Shown here piece by piece: positions 1 to 7,312 of a DNA stretch of 19,057 bases; within the stretch, counting starts at the first letter, position 1, and each line of letters begins with the position of its first letter. A model generated the notes under the pieces. That model had not been told where the DNA came from and did not search any database. It saw nothing but the letters and a program-made list of their open reading frames with translations. Source of the DNA: Xanthobacteraceae bacterium (GTDB lineage: Bacteria > Pseudomonadota > Alphaproteobacteria > Rhizobiales > Xanthobacteraceae); the NCBI GenBank assembly GCA_030037185.1, contig JASHRR010001340.1, positions 1 to 19,057 on the forward strand, in the 5' to 3' direction. The position numbers and the translations under genes are program-made.

Positions 1-556
1 ACGCAAACCACTTGTCCATGTGGCCGCGCTGCACGTTGTGAGTGAGGTGGTCGAGATAGTAGAAGCCCGCCCCCCTCGGCCTTGGATCCGGCTCGCCGAT
101 CCATTGGAATTGCGCCGCGTAGGGCGAATTGCCGGCTCCGTAGCGGTCAACAAAGTATAGGAGCGAACCGCCAATTCCTATGATCGCGGGCACTTCCAAT
201 GTCTTGTCGGACCCCGCGTAGGGCTCGGCACCGCGCTTTACGGCGAGCTCGAAGGCATGCTTTGCATCGACGACGCGCCACGCCATTGAGGGGGCGCAAG
301 GGCCGTGGCTGGAAATGAAACGGGTCGCGAACGAGCCGGGTGCGGCGTTGAGGACGAAATTGATGTCGCCTTGGCGATAGACGGTGATGTCCTTCGTCCT
401 GTGCCTGGCGACCGGCGAATAGCCCATGCGCCGGAACAGCTTTTTGAGGTGATCCGGCTGCGGATGGGCGAACTCCACAAACTCGAATCCATTGGTGCCG
501 ATCGGGTTTTGTGCGCTGATTGTGGCGGCCGGCGCATCGTGCGGAAACGGACCCAT
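1..556 (-). CDS. hpd: 4-hydroxyphenylpyruvate dioxygenase, N-terminal part (truncated by window edge)
   Basis: Converts 4-hydroxyphenylpyruvate to homogentisate, the second step of tyrosine catabolism, as a cytosolic Fe(II) enzyme. The first 185 residues are visible. They begin MGPFPHDAP and include NPIGTNGFEFVEFAHP (about 17-32), the typical family opening, the first vicinal-oxygen-chelate half (RHRTKDITVYRQGDINFVLN, about 51-70), and the start of the second half with LDHLTHNV at 168-175. His170 there matches the first iron ligand of the family. The C-terminal half with the other ligands lies beyond base 1. The ATG at 556-554 is chosen because GGAGGT lies at 569-564, seven bases upstream. 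It is transcribed away from the Lrp-type regulator at 685, the usual arrangement when such a regulator controls hpd. The reading was translated by hand from the reverse strand and is uninterrupted. Confidence 0.95.
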   Translation of the reverse strand, partial: MGPFPHDAPAATISAQNPIGTNGFEFVEFAHPQPDHLKKLFRRMGYSPVARHRTKDITVYRQGDINFVLNAAPGSFATRFISSHGPCAPSMAWRVVDAKHAFELAVKRGAEPYAGSDKTLEVPAIIGIGGSLLYFVDRYGAGNSPYAAQFQWIGEPDPRPRGAGFYYLDHLTHNVQRGHMDKWFA

Positions 557-684
557 AGGTATGACCTCCGTAAAGTTAAAAAAGTTTACTGCATTTCTGG
601 CGCAAAATTGGTGCAAAGTACGCGTTGTGTGACACTATGGTACATGATATATGCACTAATTCATGATTTATGCGGAATAATTGC
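557..684. promoter_or_regulatory. Divergent hpd/Lrp control region with two tandem repeat pairs
   Basis: This 128-base region is much more AT-rich than its surroundings. It contains TGGCGCAAA at 598-606 and TGGTGCAAA at 609-617, 11 bases apart (one helical turn), and CATGATATATGC at 643-654 with CATGATTTATGC at 662-673, 19 bases apart with 11 of 12 positions identical. GTGTGACAC at 627-635 is a short odd-centred palindrome. A possible promoter for the regulator is TTGTGT at 625-630 and TATATG at 648-653 with a 17-base spacer. Tandem degenerate sites next to an Lrp-family gene suggest binding sites for that regulator; this is inference. Confidence 0.5.
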
Positions 685-1215
685 ATGGATGAATTCGACA
701 TCAAGCTGCTGACGGCCCTCCAGGGGGACGGCCGGCTCACCAACAACGAACTGGCCGAGCGGATCGGCTTGTCAGCATCGCAATGTTCACGCCGCCGGGC
801 GGCGCTGGAGGAATCTGGCGTGATCGAGAGCTACCACGCGGTGCTCTCGGCCGAGGCCGTCGGGCTCGACGTGCTCGTGTTCATCCAGATCGGCTTGGCG
901 ACGCAGTCCCCCGATAGCGGGGACGCGTTCGTAAAGCTGATCAACGGGATCGAGGAGGTTCAGGAGGCGTTTTCGTTGACGGGCGATGCGGACTTTCTGG
1001 TCAAGCTGGCGGTGCCGGATCTCAAAGTCCTGTCGCGCATTCTCAACGAGGTGCTGCTGCCGCACCGCAGTGTCGCGCACGTGCACTCCTACGTGGTACT
1101 CGACCGCGTGAAGCAGACGACGCAGTTGCCGCTGCGGTATCTCTTGGAGGCGCACGGAACCCGGAGCGCTCGGCGGCGGGTCTCAACACCGGGCCGTGCG
1201 CGCGGAACGGCCTGA
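685..1215 (+). CDS. Lrp/AsnC-family transcriptional regulator, probable regulator of hpd
   Basis: A 176-residue DNA-binding regulator of the feast/famine family. Residues 2-60 form the N-terminal winged helix-turn-helix (LTNNELAERIGLSASQCSRRRAALEESGVI), and residues about 62-145 form the ligand-binding RAM domain, with the typical GDADFLVKLAVPDL segment at 100-113. The C-terminal 25 residues are a basic tail longer than in most members. I start at ATG 685 (MDEFDIKLL) because family members begin just before the D.D..LL helix; an in-frame ATG at 670 would add five residues. Neither start has a good ribosome site. Divergence from hpd suggests that it senses an aromatic amino acid or keto acid and controls hpd; this follows from similar loci, not from direct evidence here. 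Confidence 0.92.
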   Translation: MDEFDIKLLTALQGDGRLTNNELAERIGLSASQCSRRRAALEESGVIESYHAVLSAEAVGLDVLVFIQIGLATQSPDSGDAFVKLINGIEEVQEAFSLTGDADFLVKLAVPDLKVLSRILNEVLLPHRSVAHVHSYVVLDRVKQTTQLPLRYLLEAHGTRSARRRVSTPGRARGTA

Positions 1216-1548
1216 TCCTCACAAAAGCGCAAGACCGGCCCCTTGCAGCTGGTCATATGCCGGGCCGGACCGACCGGCGGCCGATTGGGAGCCTTTTTTC
1301 AAGCTTCGGGCACGACACCATTTCACTGAAACCGGCGGCTGCGCCAACCAGCTGCCAAGCCCGCAACGACCATCAGCCGCAACGTTCGCAACCAAAGAAC
1401 GGCCACGCCTCCTCCCCGACCTGAAGGACGGGGTTTGCGGCGCGGAAGCTAACATGAACACCGATCCCACCCGCGCCAGGCACTCAGGAACGGCGTCGCC
1501 TATCGATAGGCGACCGGCGCGAGATTTGTTCGCGCCGTCTGCACGTTC
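1216..1548. other. Convergent intergenic region without a convincing gene
   Basis: This stretch lies between the ends of the Lrp-type gene and the beta-propeller gene, which face each other. Open frames on both strands here have low-complexity, arginine- and proline-rich translations and no recognisable motif. The only clear structure is the pair of inverted repeats at 1495-1536, listed separately. Confidence 0.5.
1495..1536 (-). terminator. Terminator-like double hairpin behind the propeller gene
   Basis: Two inverted repeats sit just past the minus-strand stop at 1549. Bases 1516-1522 (GGCGCGA) and 1530-1536 (TCGCGCC) form a 7-bp perfect stem around a 7-base loop. Bases 1495-1514 are a perfect 20-base palindrome (GTCGCCTATC and its complement). 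There is no U-tract, so this is not a textbook intrinsic terminator. It could stop transcription in both directions between convergent genes or be a protein-binding site. Confidence 0.4.
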
Positions 1549-2208
1549 TTACTTCTTCGGCTTGGCCGCGGAGCCTCGCCCGGGCCGACGGACGACCCTC
1601 ACCTTGCCGCTGCTTCCGCCTCCGCAGAAGAAGCAACCGCCGCCGTCGGACTCAAGCCCCGACACACCCACTCCAGGCGGCATCTCGAGCTTCTCCAGGA
1701 CTTGTCCCGTTCGCGGATCGACCCGCCTCACGTCGCTTTCGCCGCCTTCCCAAGTGCCGTGCCAGAGCTCGCCGTCGGTCCAGGTGACGCCGGTAACAAC
1801 CCGGTTGGATTCGATGGTGCGAAGAATGGCTCCCGTTTCGGGATCGATTTGATGGATCTGCCGGCCTCGGTGCTGCCCCACCCAGAGCGTCCCTTCAGCC
1901 CACGCGAGCCCCGAGTCACCACCACCGCCAGGCGCCGGAATCGTCGCCAGCACACGGCCTGTCTTCGGATCGATCCTGTGGATACGGTCTTCGGCGATCT
2001 GAAACAGGTGCTTGCCGTCGAAGGCGGTTCCTGCATGCGCGGCGACATTGATCGAGCGCACCGTCTCCCCACTCTGCGGGTCGAAGGCGTTGAGCTTGTC
2101 TCCGGACGCAAACCACACATGCTGGCCGTCAAACGTTACACCATGCACCTGGTCGGAGCCCGGAAAAGGGCCATACTCGCGGAGGATTTCGGCTGCTGAT
2201 GTTTTCAT
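1549..2208 (-). CDS. Small beta-propeller (Vgb/SMP-30-like) protein with C-terminal CxxC
   Basis: A 219-residue protein built of repeated strands of the pattern DG..VW, I..IDP.TG..L..I, seen around residues 25-55, 65-95, 105-135 and 145-180. These are the hallmarks of a PQQ/NHL/Vgb-like propeller, with fewer blades than a full-length propeller. No signal peptide is visible, so it is probably cytosolic. Residues 192-195 read CFFC inside a glycine-rich stretch (GGGCFFCGGG), followed by a basic lysine/arginine tail. The start at ATG 2208 (MKTSAAEIL) lies ten bases after the upstream regulator's stop; a GTG at 2226 would overlap that gene. Lying directly behind the regulator, it is probably cotranscribed with it. 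Its substrate is unknown; assignment is to the fold only. Confidence 0.75.
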   Translation of the reverse strand: MKTSAAEILREYGPFPGSDQVHGVTFDGQHVWFASGDKLNAFDPQSGETVRSINVAAHAGTAFDGKHLFQIAEDRIHRIDPKTGRVLATIPAPGGGGDSGLAWAEGTLWVGQHRGRQIHQIDPETGAILRTIESNRVVTGVTWTDGELWHGTWEGGESDVRRVDPRTGQVLEKLEMPPGVGVSGLESDGGGCFFCGGGSSGKVRVVRRPGRGSAAKPKK

Positions 2209-2218
2209 GCTGGCTACT

Positions 2219-3439
2219 CTAGTCACTCGGCAGTGGGCCGGGGAGTAACAAGGTCGTCGTGAATCCCAGCACCGGCGCGGTCATCCATCGGCGTGCACGC
2301 CCGCGACCATCGGAACGCACCTTGCCGGCTCGCGCAAGCGAATCGAGGGCCCGCTGAACTGTGCGAGCGCTGGCCCCCAGCGCCAGCGCCAGGGCCGAGC
2401 TTGACCACGGCTCACCGTCGGCGAGAAATGCGATCACCGCCGCATGCCGGTCTTCGATGGGCGGCGCCAGCACGACGACCTCGCACGGGCGGCGCGGCGC
2501 CAGCGCGAACCCATGTGTGGTCGCGCTCACATTCGCGAGCGACCTGAGCTTGGCGCGAAGCCGCCCAATCTCCACTCGCAAGCGTGCGCGATGCGATTCG
2601 TCGGCATGCCTTGCACGGAACGCCCGCTGAACGAGCGCCTCTCTCGACAGGTCTGCGGGCCACGCTTCGCCGAGCGCACGTACAAGCGCGAACAACACTG
2701 GACGCCTTGCCAGGGAAACCACCGTCTCTCCGCTGCGCACCACAAGACGGCACGCGTCCACGACGAGCGTTCCAGATCCTATCACCGCTTCCACCTTCTC
2801 AAGCAGGAGGAGTTGCTCCTCGTTGCGCGCGATCAGGCGCGCTGCGGGCGTGTTCAGGACGAGGGCTGCGCTTTCCACCTCCGCAATCAGTGCGGCGTTA
2901 TTTGCCTGGCGGGCGGCGCATTCGGCGCGAGCGAGCGCAGCGCGCGCCACTTTGGCCCGAACGCGCCGCATTGCGATCCCCGCAACGACCAATTCGTAGG
3001 CGGCCCTCGACGCGGGTGGGAACGGCGCCGGATCGAGCCGCGCGAGCGCCCGCTCGGCCTCGTCGAGACGCCCGATCAGGAGAAGGCGCCGGACCTGGAG
3101 ATGCCGCGCATGCGCGGCGTTGACCCAGTCGCCGTGCTTTTCGAGCTTCGCCCGCGCGGCGTCCAGCGCCTGCGGCGGCCAGCTCAGATCGCGCGACACC
3201 AGCGCGATCTCGGCCTCGGCGACGATACACCGCGCGCGGGCCACGGCCTCTCCGGGACCGAAGGCGCGTGCCGCACTTTGCAGGAGTGCCTTCGCTCGCA
3301 CGAAATCGCCGAGTTGCGCCATCGCGATACCGCGAAGCGCCAGGGCAGGCGCGTCATCACGCAGGCCGACCCGCTTCAATACGCCGAGGAGGTCACCCGC
3401 GGCGAGAGCCCGCGCCGCAGCGGTGATCAGCGAGTCCAT
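2219..3439 (-). CDS. Transcriptional regulator with TPR-like N-terminus and two winged-helix domains
   Basis: A 406-residue protein. Residues about 1-215 are alanine-rich paired helices resembling TPR or MalT-type repeats. Residues about 225-316 look like an OmpR/PhoB-type winged helix (V.L.RRPVLFALVRAL, SREALVQRAF, HRARLRVEIGRLRAKLR, TTHGFALAP). Residues about 330-388 form a second helix-turn-helix (VIAFLADGEPWSSSALALALGASARTVQRALDSLARAGKV) ending in a basic wing. I chose ATG 3439 (MDSLITAAARAL) because the 31 residues before it in the open frame look non-coding and cover the probable promoter. It is divergent from the DUF899 gene at 3562 and is followed ten bases later by the propeller gene, so it probably controls one or both. 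The ligand is unknown. Confidence 0.78.
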   Translation of the reverse strand: MDSLITAAARALAAGDLLGVLKRVGLRDDAPALALRGIAMAQLGDFVRAKALLQSAARAFGPGEAVARARCIVAEAEIALVSRDLSWPPQALDAARAKLEKHGDWVNAAHARHLQVRRLLLIGRLDEAERALARLDPAPFPPASRAAYELVVAGIAMRRVRAKVARAALARAECAARQANNAALIAEVESAALVLNTPAARLIARNEEQLLLLEKVEAVIGSGTLVVDACRLVVRSGETVVSLARRPVLFALVRALGEAWPADLSREALVQRAFRARHADESHRARLRVEIGRLRAKLRSLANVSATTHGFALAPRRPCEVVVLAPPIEDRHAAVIAFLADGEPWSSSALALALGASARTVQRALDSLARAGKVRSDGRGRARRWMTAPVLGFTTTLLLPGPLPSD

Positions 3440-3561
3440 CGAAATCCCGTCACATTTGTCACTCCCGCCGCTTCGACGGCCGGCGCTAAGCGTCTCTCGC
3501 GACCGACAAGCACCGATGGCATCGAGGCGCAAATGGATAGCCCAAGCAAGGAGCCAAAGCG
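3440..3561. promoter_or_regulatory. Divergent regulator/DUF899 control region
   Basis: This 122-base region separates the two divergent starts. It contains GTCAC at 3449-3453 and again at 3458-3462, nine bases apart, directly before the regulator start. CAAGGAG at 3547-3553 is a good ribosome site for the DUF899 gene, eight bases from its ATG. The GTCAC repeat is a candidate operator half-site pair; I see no confident promoter hexamers. Confidence 0.35.
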
Positions 3562-4377
3562 ATGACAGCGCACACCAGCACTAGCGGGACTTCCCAGACG
3601 AACACCGAAAACCATCGCGTCGTGTCCAGGGCCGAGTGGGTTGCCGAGCGCAAGAGGCTGCTGGCGCGCGAAAAGGAGCTGACGCACCTGCGCGACCAGA
3701 TCGCCCGCGAGCGCCGCGCTCTGGCGCGGGTGCGGATCGACAAGAACTACGTTTTCGACGCGCCCGAGGGCCGGTGCACGCTCGCCGCATTGTTCGAAGA
3801 TCGCCGGCAACTGCTGGTGCAGCACTTCATGTTCGCCCCGGGATGGGAGCAAGGTTGCCCAAGTTGCTCCTTCATGGCTGATCACACCGACGGCATGAAC
3901 GTTCACCTGGCGCATCGCGACGTCACCCTGGTGGCCGTATCGCGTGCGCCGCTTGCCGACATCGAGCGCTTTCGCAAACGCATGGGCTGGCAGTTCAAGT
4001 GGGTGTCTTCGCACGGCAGCGACTTCAACTACGACTTCGGCGTCAGCTTCACGCCGGAAGAAGTGGCCAAAGGTGCGCTCTGCTACAACTACGGCAGCTG
4101 GCCATTCGCCTACGAGGAATGGCCTGGCATCAGCGTGTTCTTCAAGGACGATGCCAACGAGGTCTTCCACACGTACTCGACTTATGGACGCGGCGTGGAG
4201 GTGATGATGGGCACCTATAACATGCTCGACCTCATGCCCGAGGGCCGCCAGGAGAAAGACGTGGAGTACAAAATGGAGTGGGTGCGCCACCACGACCGCT
4301 ATCACCCGGGGCCGGTTGCGCCGGCCGCGCCGGCGGCTGGCACAGTCGAGCGGCTGTTCGATGCCCTGAAGAATTAG
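3562..4377 (+). CDS. DUF899-family thioredoxin-like protein
   Basis: A 271-residue cytosolic protein of the DUF899 family, whose members have a thioredoxin-like fold. A helical N-terminus with the family segment RAEWVAERKRLLAREKELTHLRDQIARERRALARVRIDKNYVFD (about 23-66) leads into the core. Residues 84-103 (LLVQHFMFAPGWEQGCPSCS) hold the CPSC motif at 99-102, placed where thioredoxin-like proteins carry redox cysteines. Aromatic-rich blocks follow (HGSDFNYDFGVSF, EEWPGISVFFKD, VFHTYSTYGRGVEVMMGTYNMLDL). The end is a proline/alanine linker and a short helix. The ATG has a strong ribosome site. It faces away from the two-domain regulator, which probably controls it. Its biochemical reaction is not established; dithiol-disulfide exchange is the reasonable guess. 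Confidence 0.9.
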   Translation: MTAHTSTSGTSQTNTENHRVVSRAEWVAERKRLLAREKELTHLRDQIARERRALARVRIDKNYVFDAPEGRCTLAALFEDRRQLLVQHFMFAPGWEQGCPSCSFMADHTDGMNVHLAHRDVTLVAVSRAPLADIERFRKRMGWQFKWVSSHGSDFNYDFGVSFTPEEVAKGALCYNYGSWPFAYEEWPGISVFFKDDANEVFHTYSTYGRGVEVMMGTYNMLDLMPEGRQEKDVEYKMEWVRHHDRYHPGPVAPAAPAAGTVERLFDALKN

Positions 4378-5072
4378 TGGCGCGATTGACGCTTTGCCGG
4401 CCAAGGAAAATTGACGTGCACGAGGCCGGCGGTGGCGGCGCAATCCGTTCTGAAAGCGGGCATTCAGCCGCCCTCCACGCAGCCGACCGGCTATGCCTGC
4501 GCCGGCTTTCGCAATCACCGCGTTGCTCACGGGCGTTCTCGGCGGCGGCCAGTCCGATCTCGGAATCACCCCGATCGCATTGCTGATGAGCGCCCTCATT
4601 TGCCGCCTTGGCTGAGGCTGATCGCTAGCCGATGGAATGGCGCCCGCCGGCGTGATCGGGCCCCGTTCGGAGTTCCAGCCCGGCACTGGCGGCGCCGGGT
4701 TGCATCCGAGCCAGCGCGGTCCTGGCCTGTCAGGCGCAAGTTGGCTTTCCGCGAACCGCAAGGGTTTGGTGCGACTCAGCGATTTGCAGGGGCGGGCGAC
4801 GTGCTGGCCTACAAGGGGAGTCCTGACAGCGCTTGAAGCGCGTTCGGAAACTTCCGTGTGCATCAGAGAATCACAAGCAGGCCTGTCGCCGCGCTTGTCG
4901 AGCTTGATGACAACAAGGGCGGGGAAAGAAGAACGCGTTAGACGGATTTATATTACGCTGTGAGTGGTTGCTCGTGACGAGGCGTGAAAATACCGAGCTG
5001 CTGTTGCCGGCCGACCTACGGCGATGGCCGCGCGCCGGTGCTGGGGCGCACCGCAGCTACGTCGGTGGCGGT
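4378..5072. other. Long stretch without a convincing gene
   Basis: Almost 700 bases between the DUF899 gene and the broken VOC gene. Open frames on both strands have irregular composition and no recognisable domain. One short hydrophobic frame at 4493-4615 (40 codons, MPAPAFAITALL...) lacks a ribosome site and could be a remnant or chance. GCCGGCC at 4396-4402 can pair with GGCCGGC at 4424-4430 just behind the DUF899 stop, but no U-tract follows. The stretch may hold decayed genes, but I cannot identify them. Confidence 0.4.
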
Positions 5073-5449
5073 TTAGCGTTTCGTGGTGACCCAGGCCAGG
5101 AAGGCTCCGGTGGCGTCCGCTCCGATAGCAATCCGCCCGAAATTTGCGACGTCGAAGGGCGGCCGGACGATCCTGCCGCCATGGTGCGCCACCTCGGCAA
5201 CGCATCGATCGACGTCGTCGACTGCGAGATGCTCAGCCAGTGCGGCGGCTCACTATCAGGAACGGTTCCGCGCATGTCGAGGATGCCGGCGGCCGGCTTG
5301 CCCGCCGCCTTGGCGATCCAGGAGGTGCGGTTCACGTGCGGCATCGGCCCACCCTCGAACGTCCAGCCGACGGTCGCTGCATAGAACGCCTTGGCCGCCT
5401 CGACATCACGCGTATAGAGGTCATTCCAGGCGAAACTTTCGTACGTCAC
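5073..5449 (-). pseudogene. VOC (glyoxalase/bleomycin-resistance fold) protein, frameshifted
   Basis: The first part reads VTYESFAWNDLYTRDVEAAKAFYAATVGWTFEGG and continues to PPHWLS, a typical vicinal-oxygen-chelate half domain. The frame is then lost. The other half, HLAVDDVDRCVAEVAHHGG through ANFGRIAIGADATGAFLAWVTTKR and a TAA at 5075-5073, is intact in another frame. The switch is at 5230/5231, where one base seems to be missing (family members read WLSY.AVDDVD). Adding one base restores 125 residues, the usual length of a single-domain VOC protein. The start is GTG 5449, with GGAG about seven bases upstream; no in-frame ATG fits. VOC proteins include glyoxalases, dioxygenases and resistance proteins; the function here is unknown. 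Either a recent pseudogene or a sequencing error. Confidence 0.75.
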
Positions 5450-5779
5450 AGCTTTCTCCGTCGTTGCGGTTGACCGGCGTCGCCCGCGAACCATCTGAAG
5501 CTCACCTCGGCGGCGCCCACCCAGAGGACGAGCGGGACCTCGCAACGCCGACAAATGACCGGAAAGTTAGGGAGTAACCTGCGGTGAGGCTCAAGCGGCT
5601 CGCGCGTATGACGCGAAGCCTTCCCGGGCCGGGTCGGCAGAGCGGAGTCCAGCGCCGAGCCGCTTACACCGCAACCTCTCGGTTCATCCGGCTCTGCCAT
5701 CGACGAAGGCTGGCGCTTTTGCGTTCCGGCATGTCCGCAACGTTGCATCAACGCTCAACAACTCTACGAGAATTTGGAC
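5450..5779. other. Intergenic region between VOC gene and Rieske oxidoreductase
   Basis: Both neighbours are on the minus strand. No open frame here has a recognisable product. It contains the interrupted inverted repeat at 5581-5672, listed separately, and presumably the promoter of the VOC gene, for which I see no clear hexamers. Confidence 0.4.
5581..5672. repeat. Interrupted inverted repeat, possible structured RNA or mobile palindrome
   Basis: GCGGTG at 5581-5586 and AAGCGGCTCG at 5593-5602 are matched in inverted order by CGAGCCGCTT at 5656-5665 and CACCGC at 5667-5672. That gives a 10-bp inner stem and a 6-bp outer stem around a 53-base loop, with a 6-versus-1 base internal bulge. It could fold in RNA from either strand, act as a terminator for the oxidoreductase gene that ends at 5780, or be a small palindromic repeat element. 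Confidence 0.45.
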
Positions 5780-7312
5780 CTAAGCGCCCCGCTCCATCGC
5801 CAGCTCTGCCTGCAAACTCTCGAGATCGCGAAAGATCGAGGCGACGGCGAGCACACGCCCGTTGCGCCCGTAGCGCAACAGGCAGTCCTTTGCCGCGATG
5901 TCGCCGTCGATTGTCAACGTATCCCACGACTCGGCGTGGCCGACATAGTTGATCGGCACGTCATAATGCTGGCTCCAGAAGAACGGTAGGACCGCGAACT
6001 TCTGCCGATATCCGAGTATGTTGAGCGCCGCGACCTGGCCCTGCCGCTCGGCGACGACCCAATGCTCGACCCGAATTTTTGTGCCCGTGTGCGGATCGGG
6101 CCAGCGCGCGATATCGCCGGCCGCAAAGATACCCGGCGCGCTGGTTTCAAGATAGTCGTCGACAACGACGCCACGGTCGAGCGCCAGGCCCGCGTTCTCG
6201 GCGAGTGCAATACGCGGGCGCACGCCGACGCCGGCAACCACCAGGTCAGCATCGAGCGTGCCGCCGCCGCTTAGGGCGACCCGTTTGTCATTGATGTCCG
6301 TCGCCGTTTGCCCAAGGTGGAAGACCACGCCATGCTGTTCATGCAGAGCGCGCACGAAATCGCCCATCTGCGGGCCGAGGACGCGCTCCATCGGTCGCTG
6401 CTCCGGCGCCACCACGTGCACTTCGATATCGCGCGCGCGCAGCGCAGCCGCCACTTCGAGCCCGATGAAGCTTGCTCCCAGCACGACGGCCCGCCGCGTC
6501 GCCGCGGCCCGTTCGATGATCGCGCGGCAGTCGGCGAGCGACCGCAACATGCGCACATGGGGCAGCTCCGCGCCGGGGACCGGCACCCGAACGGGCTCGG
6601 CACCGGTCGCGAGCAGCAGCCGGTCGTATGCGACTCTCGTGCCATCTTCGAGCACGACTTCGCGCGCGCGCACGTCGATGCCGGTGACGTTCGTGCCTAG
6701 CCGCAGGTCGACGCCATTTTCGGAATAGAAGCTGTCGGGCCGTAGCGGCACCCACTCCTGCGGTGCTTTTCCGGCGAGGTAATCCTTCGAGAGATTGGGC
6801 CGATCGACGGGCGGCACGTCCTCGCTGCTTACCATGACGAGGTCTCCCTCGTATCGCTCGCGACGCAGTTTCTCGGCCGCCGCGAAGCCCGCCGCTCCAC
6901 CGCCGACGATGACGATTTTGGACGGCGCTGCCGCAGCCGCCGCGGTTGCAGTTCGCAGCGGCTCCAACGGCTCCTTTTTGCGCTGCACGAAGATCATGTC
7001 CGCGCGCCGCTCGACTTTCCAGCATACCAACGGACTGAATGCCGGAGCGTGTAGAGCTTCTCCGGTGCTGAGGCTGAAACAGGCGTGATGCCAGGGACAC
7101 CGCACGGTGTCTGCGACGACCAGCCCCTCCGCGAGCGGACCGCCGTAATGGGTACAGGTGGCGCCGATCGCGAAGAAATCCCCGCCGCGTCGCAGGAGAA
7201 GCACAGCTTCTTCGCCGACGTGCCCCGCCACCATGCGCCCATCGGAAAGGTCATCGGCCGGAACGCCCTGCGCGAGGTCGGGGCCGGCCGGGCTGGTTTG
7301 CGCCGTTCCCAT
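5780..7312 (-). CDS. Rieske [2Fe-2S] plus FAD/NAD(P)-dependent oxidoreductase (AIFM3-like)
   Basis: A 510-residue soluble oxidoreductase. Residues about 12-110 form a Rieske domain with CTH at 53-55 and CPWHH at 72-76, giving the Cys-His/Cys-His cluster ligands. A linker rich in alanine (about 120-130) leads to a pyridine nucleotide-disulfide reductase fold: FAD site GGGAAGFAA at 137-145, NAD(P) site VVLGASFIGLEVA at 276-288, second FAD motif GIFAAGDIA at 394-402, and a reductase-type C-terminal domain (FFWSQHYDVPINYVGH). Electrons probably pass from NAD(P)H through FAD to the Rieske cluster and an unknown acceptor. The start at ATG 7312 is firm because an in-frame TAG immediately precedes it. 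Family relatives include ferredoxin reductases and animal AIFM3. It appears monocistronic. Confidence 0.92.
   Translation of the reverse strand: MGTAQTSPAGPDLAQGVPADDLSDGRMVAGHVGEEAVLLLRRGGDFFAIGATCTHYGGPLAEGLVVADTVRCPWHHACFSLSTGEALHAPAFSPLVCWKVERRADMIFVQRKKEPLEPLRTATAAAAAAPSKIVIVGGGAAGFAAAEKLRRERYEGDLVMVSSEDVPPVDRPNLSKDYLAGKAPQEWVPLRPDSFYSENGVDLRLGTNVTGIDVRAREVVLEDGTRVAYDRLLLATGAEPVRVPVPGAELPHVRMLRSLADCRAIIERAAATRRAVVLGASFIGLEVAAALRARDIEVHVVAPEQRPMERVLGPQMGDFVRALHEQHGVVFHLGQTATDINDKRVALSGGGTLDADLVVAGVGVRPRIALAENAGLALDRGVVVDDYLETSAPGIFAAGDIARWPDPHTGTKIRVEHWVVAERQGQVAALNILGYRQKFAVLPFFWSQHYDVPINYVGHAESWDTLTIDGDIAAKDCLLRYGRNGRVLAVASIFRDLESLQAELAMERGA

Noticed and set aside
2444..3565. Plus-strand open frame of 373 codons
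   Set aside because: Antisense to the regulator, whose helix-turn-helix domains are recognisable; the plus-strand translation has no domain.
4493..4615. Short hydrophobic open frame (40 codons)
   Set aside because: One possible membrane segment, but no ribosome site, promoter or family match; too weak to call a gene.
3427..4863. Very long minus-strand open frame of 478 codons
   Set aside because: It lies opposite the DUF899 gene, which has clear family motifs; its translation is arginine- and histidine-rich and matches nothing, as expected of an antisense frame in GC-rich DNA.
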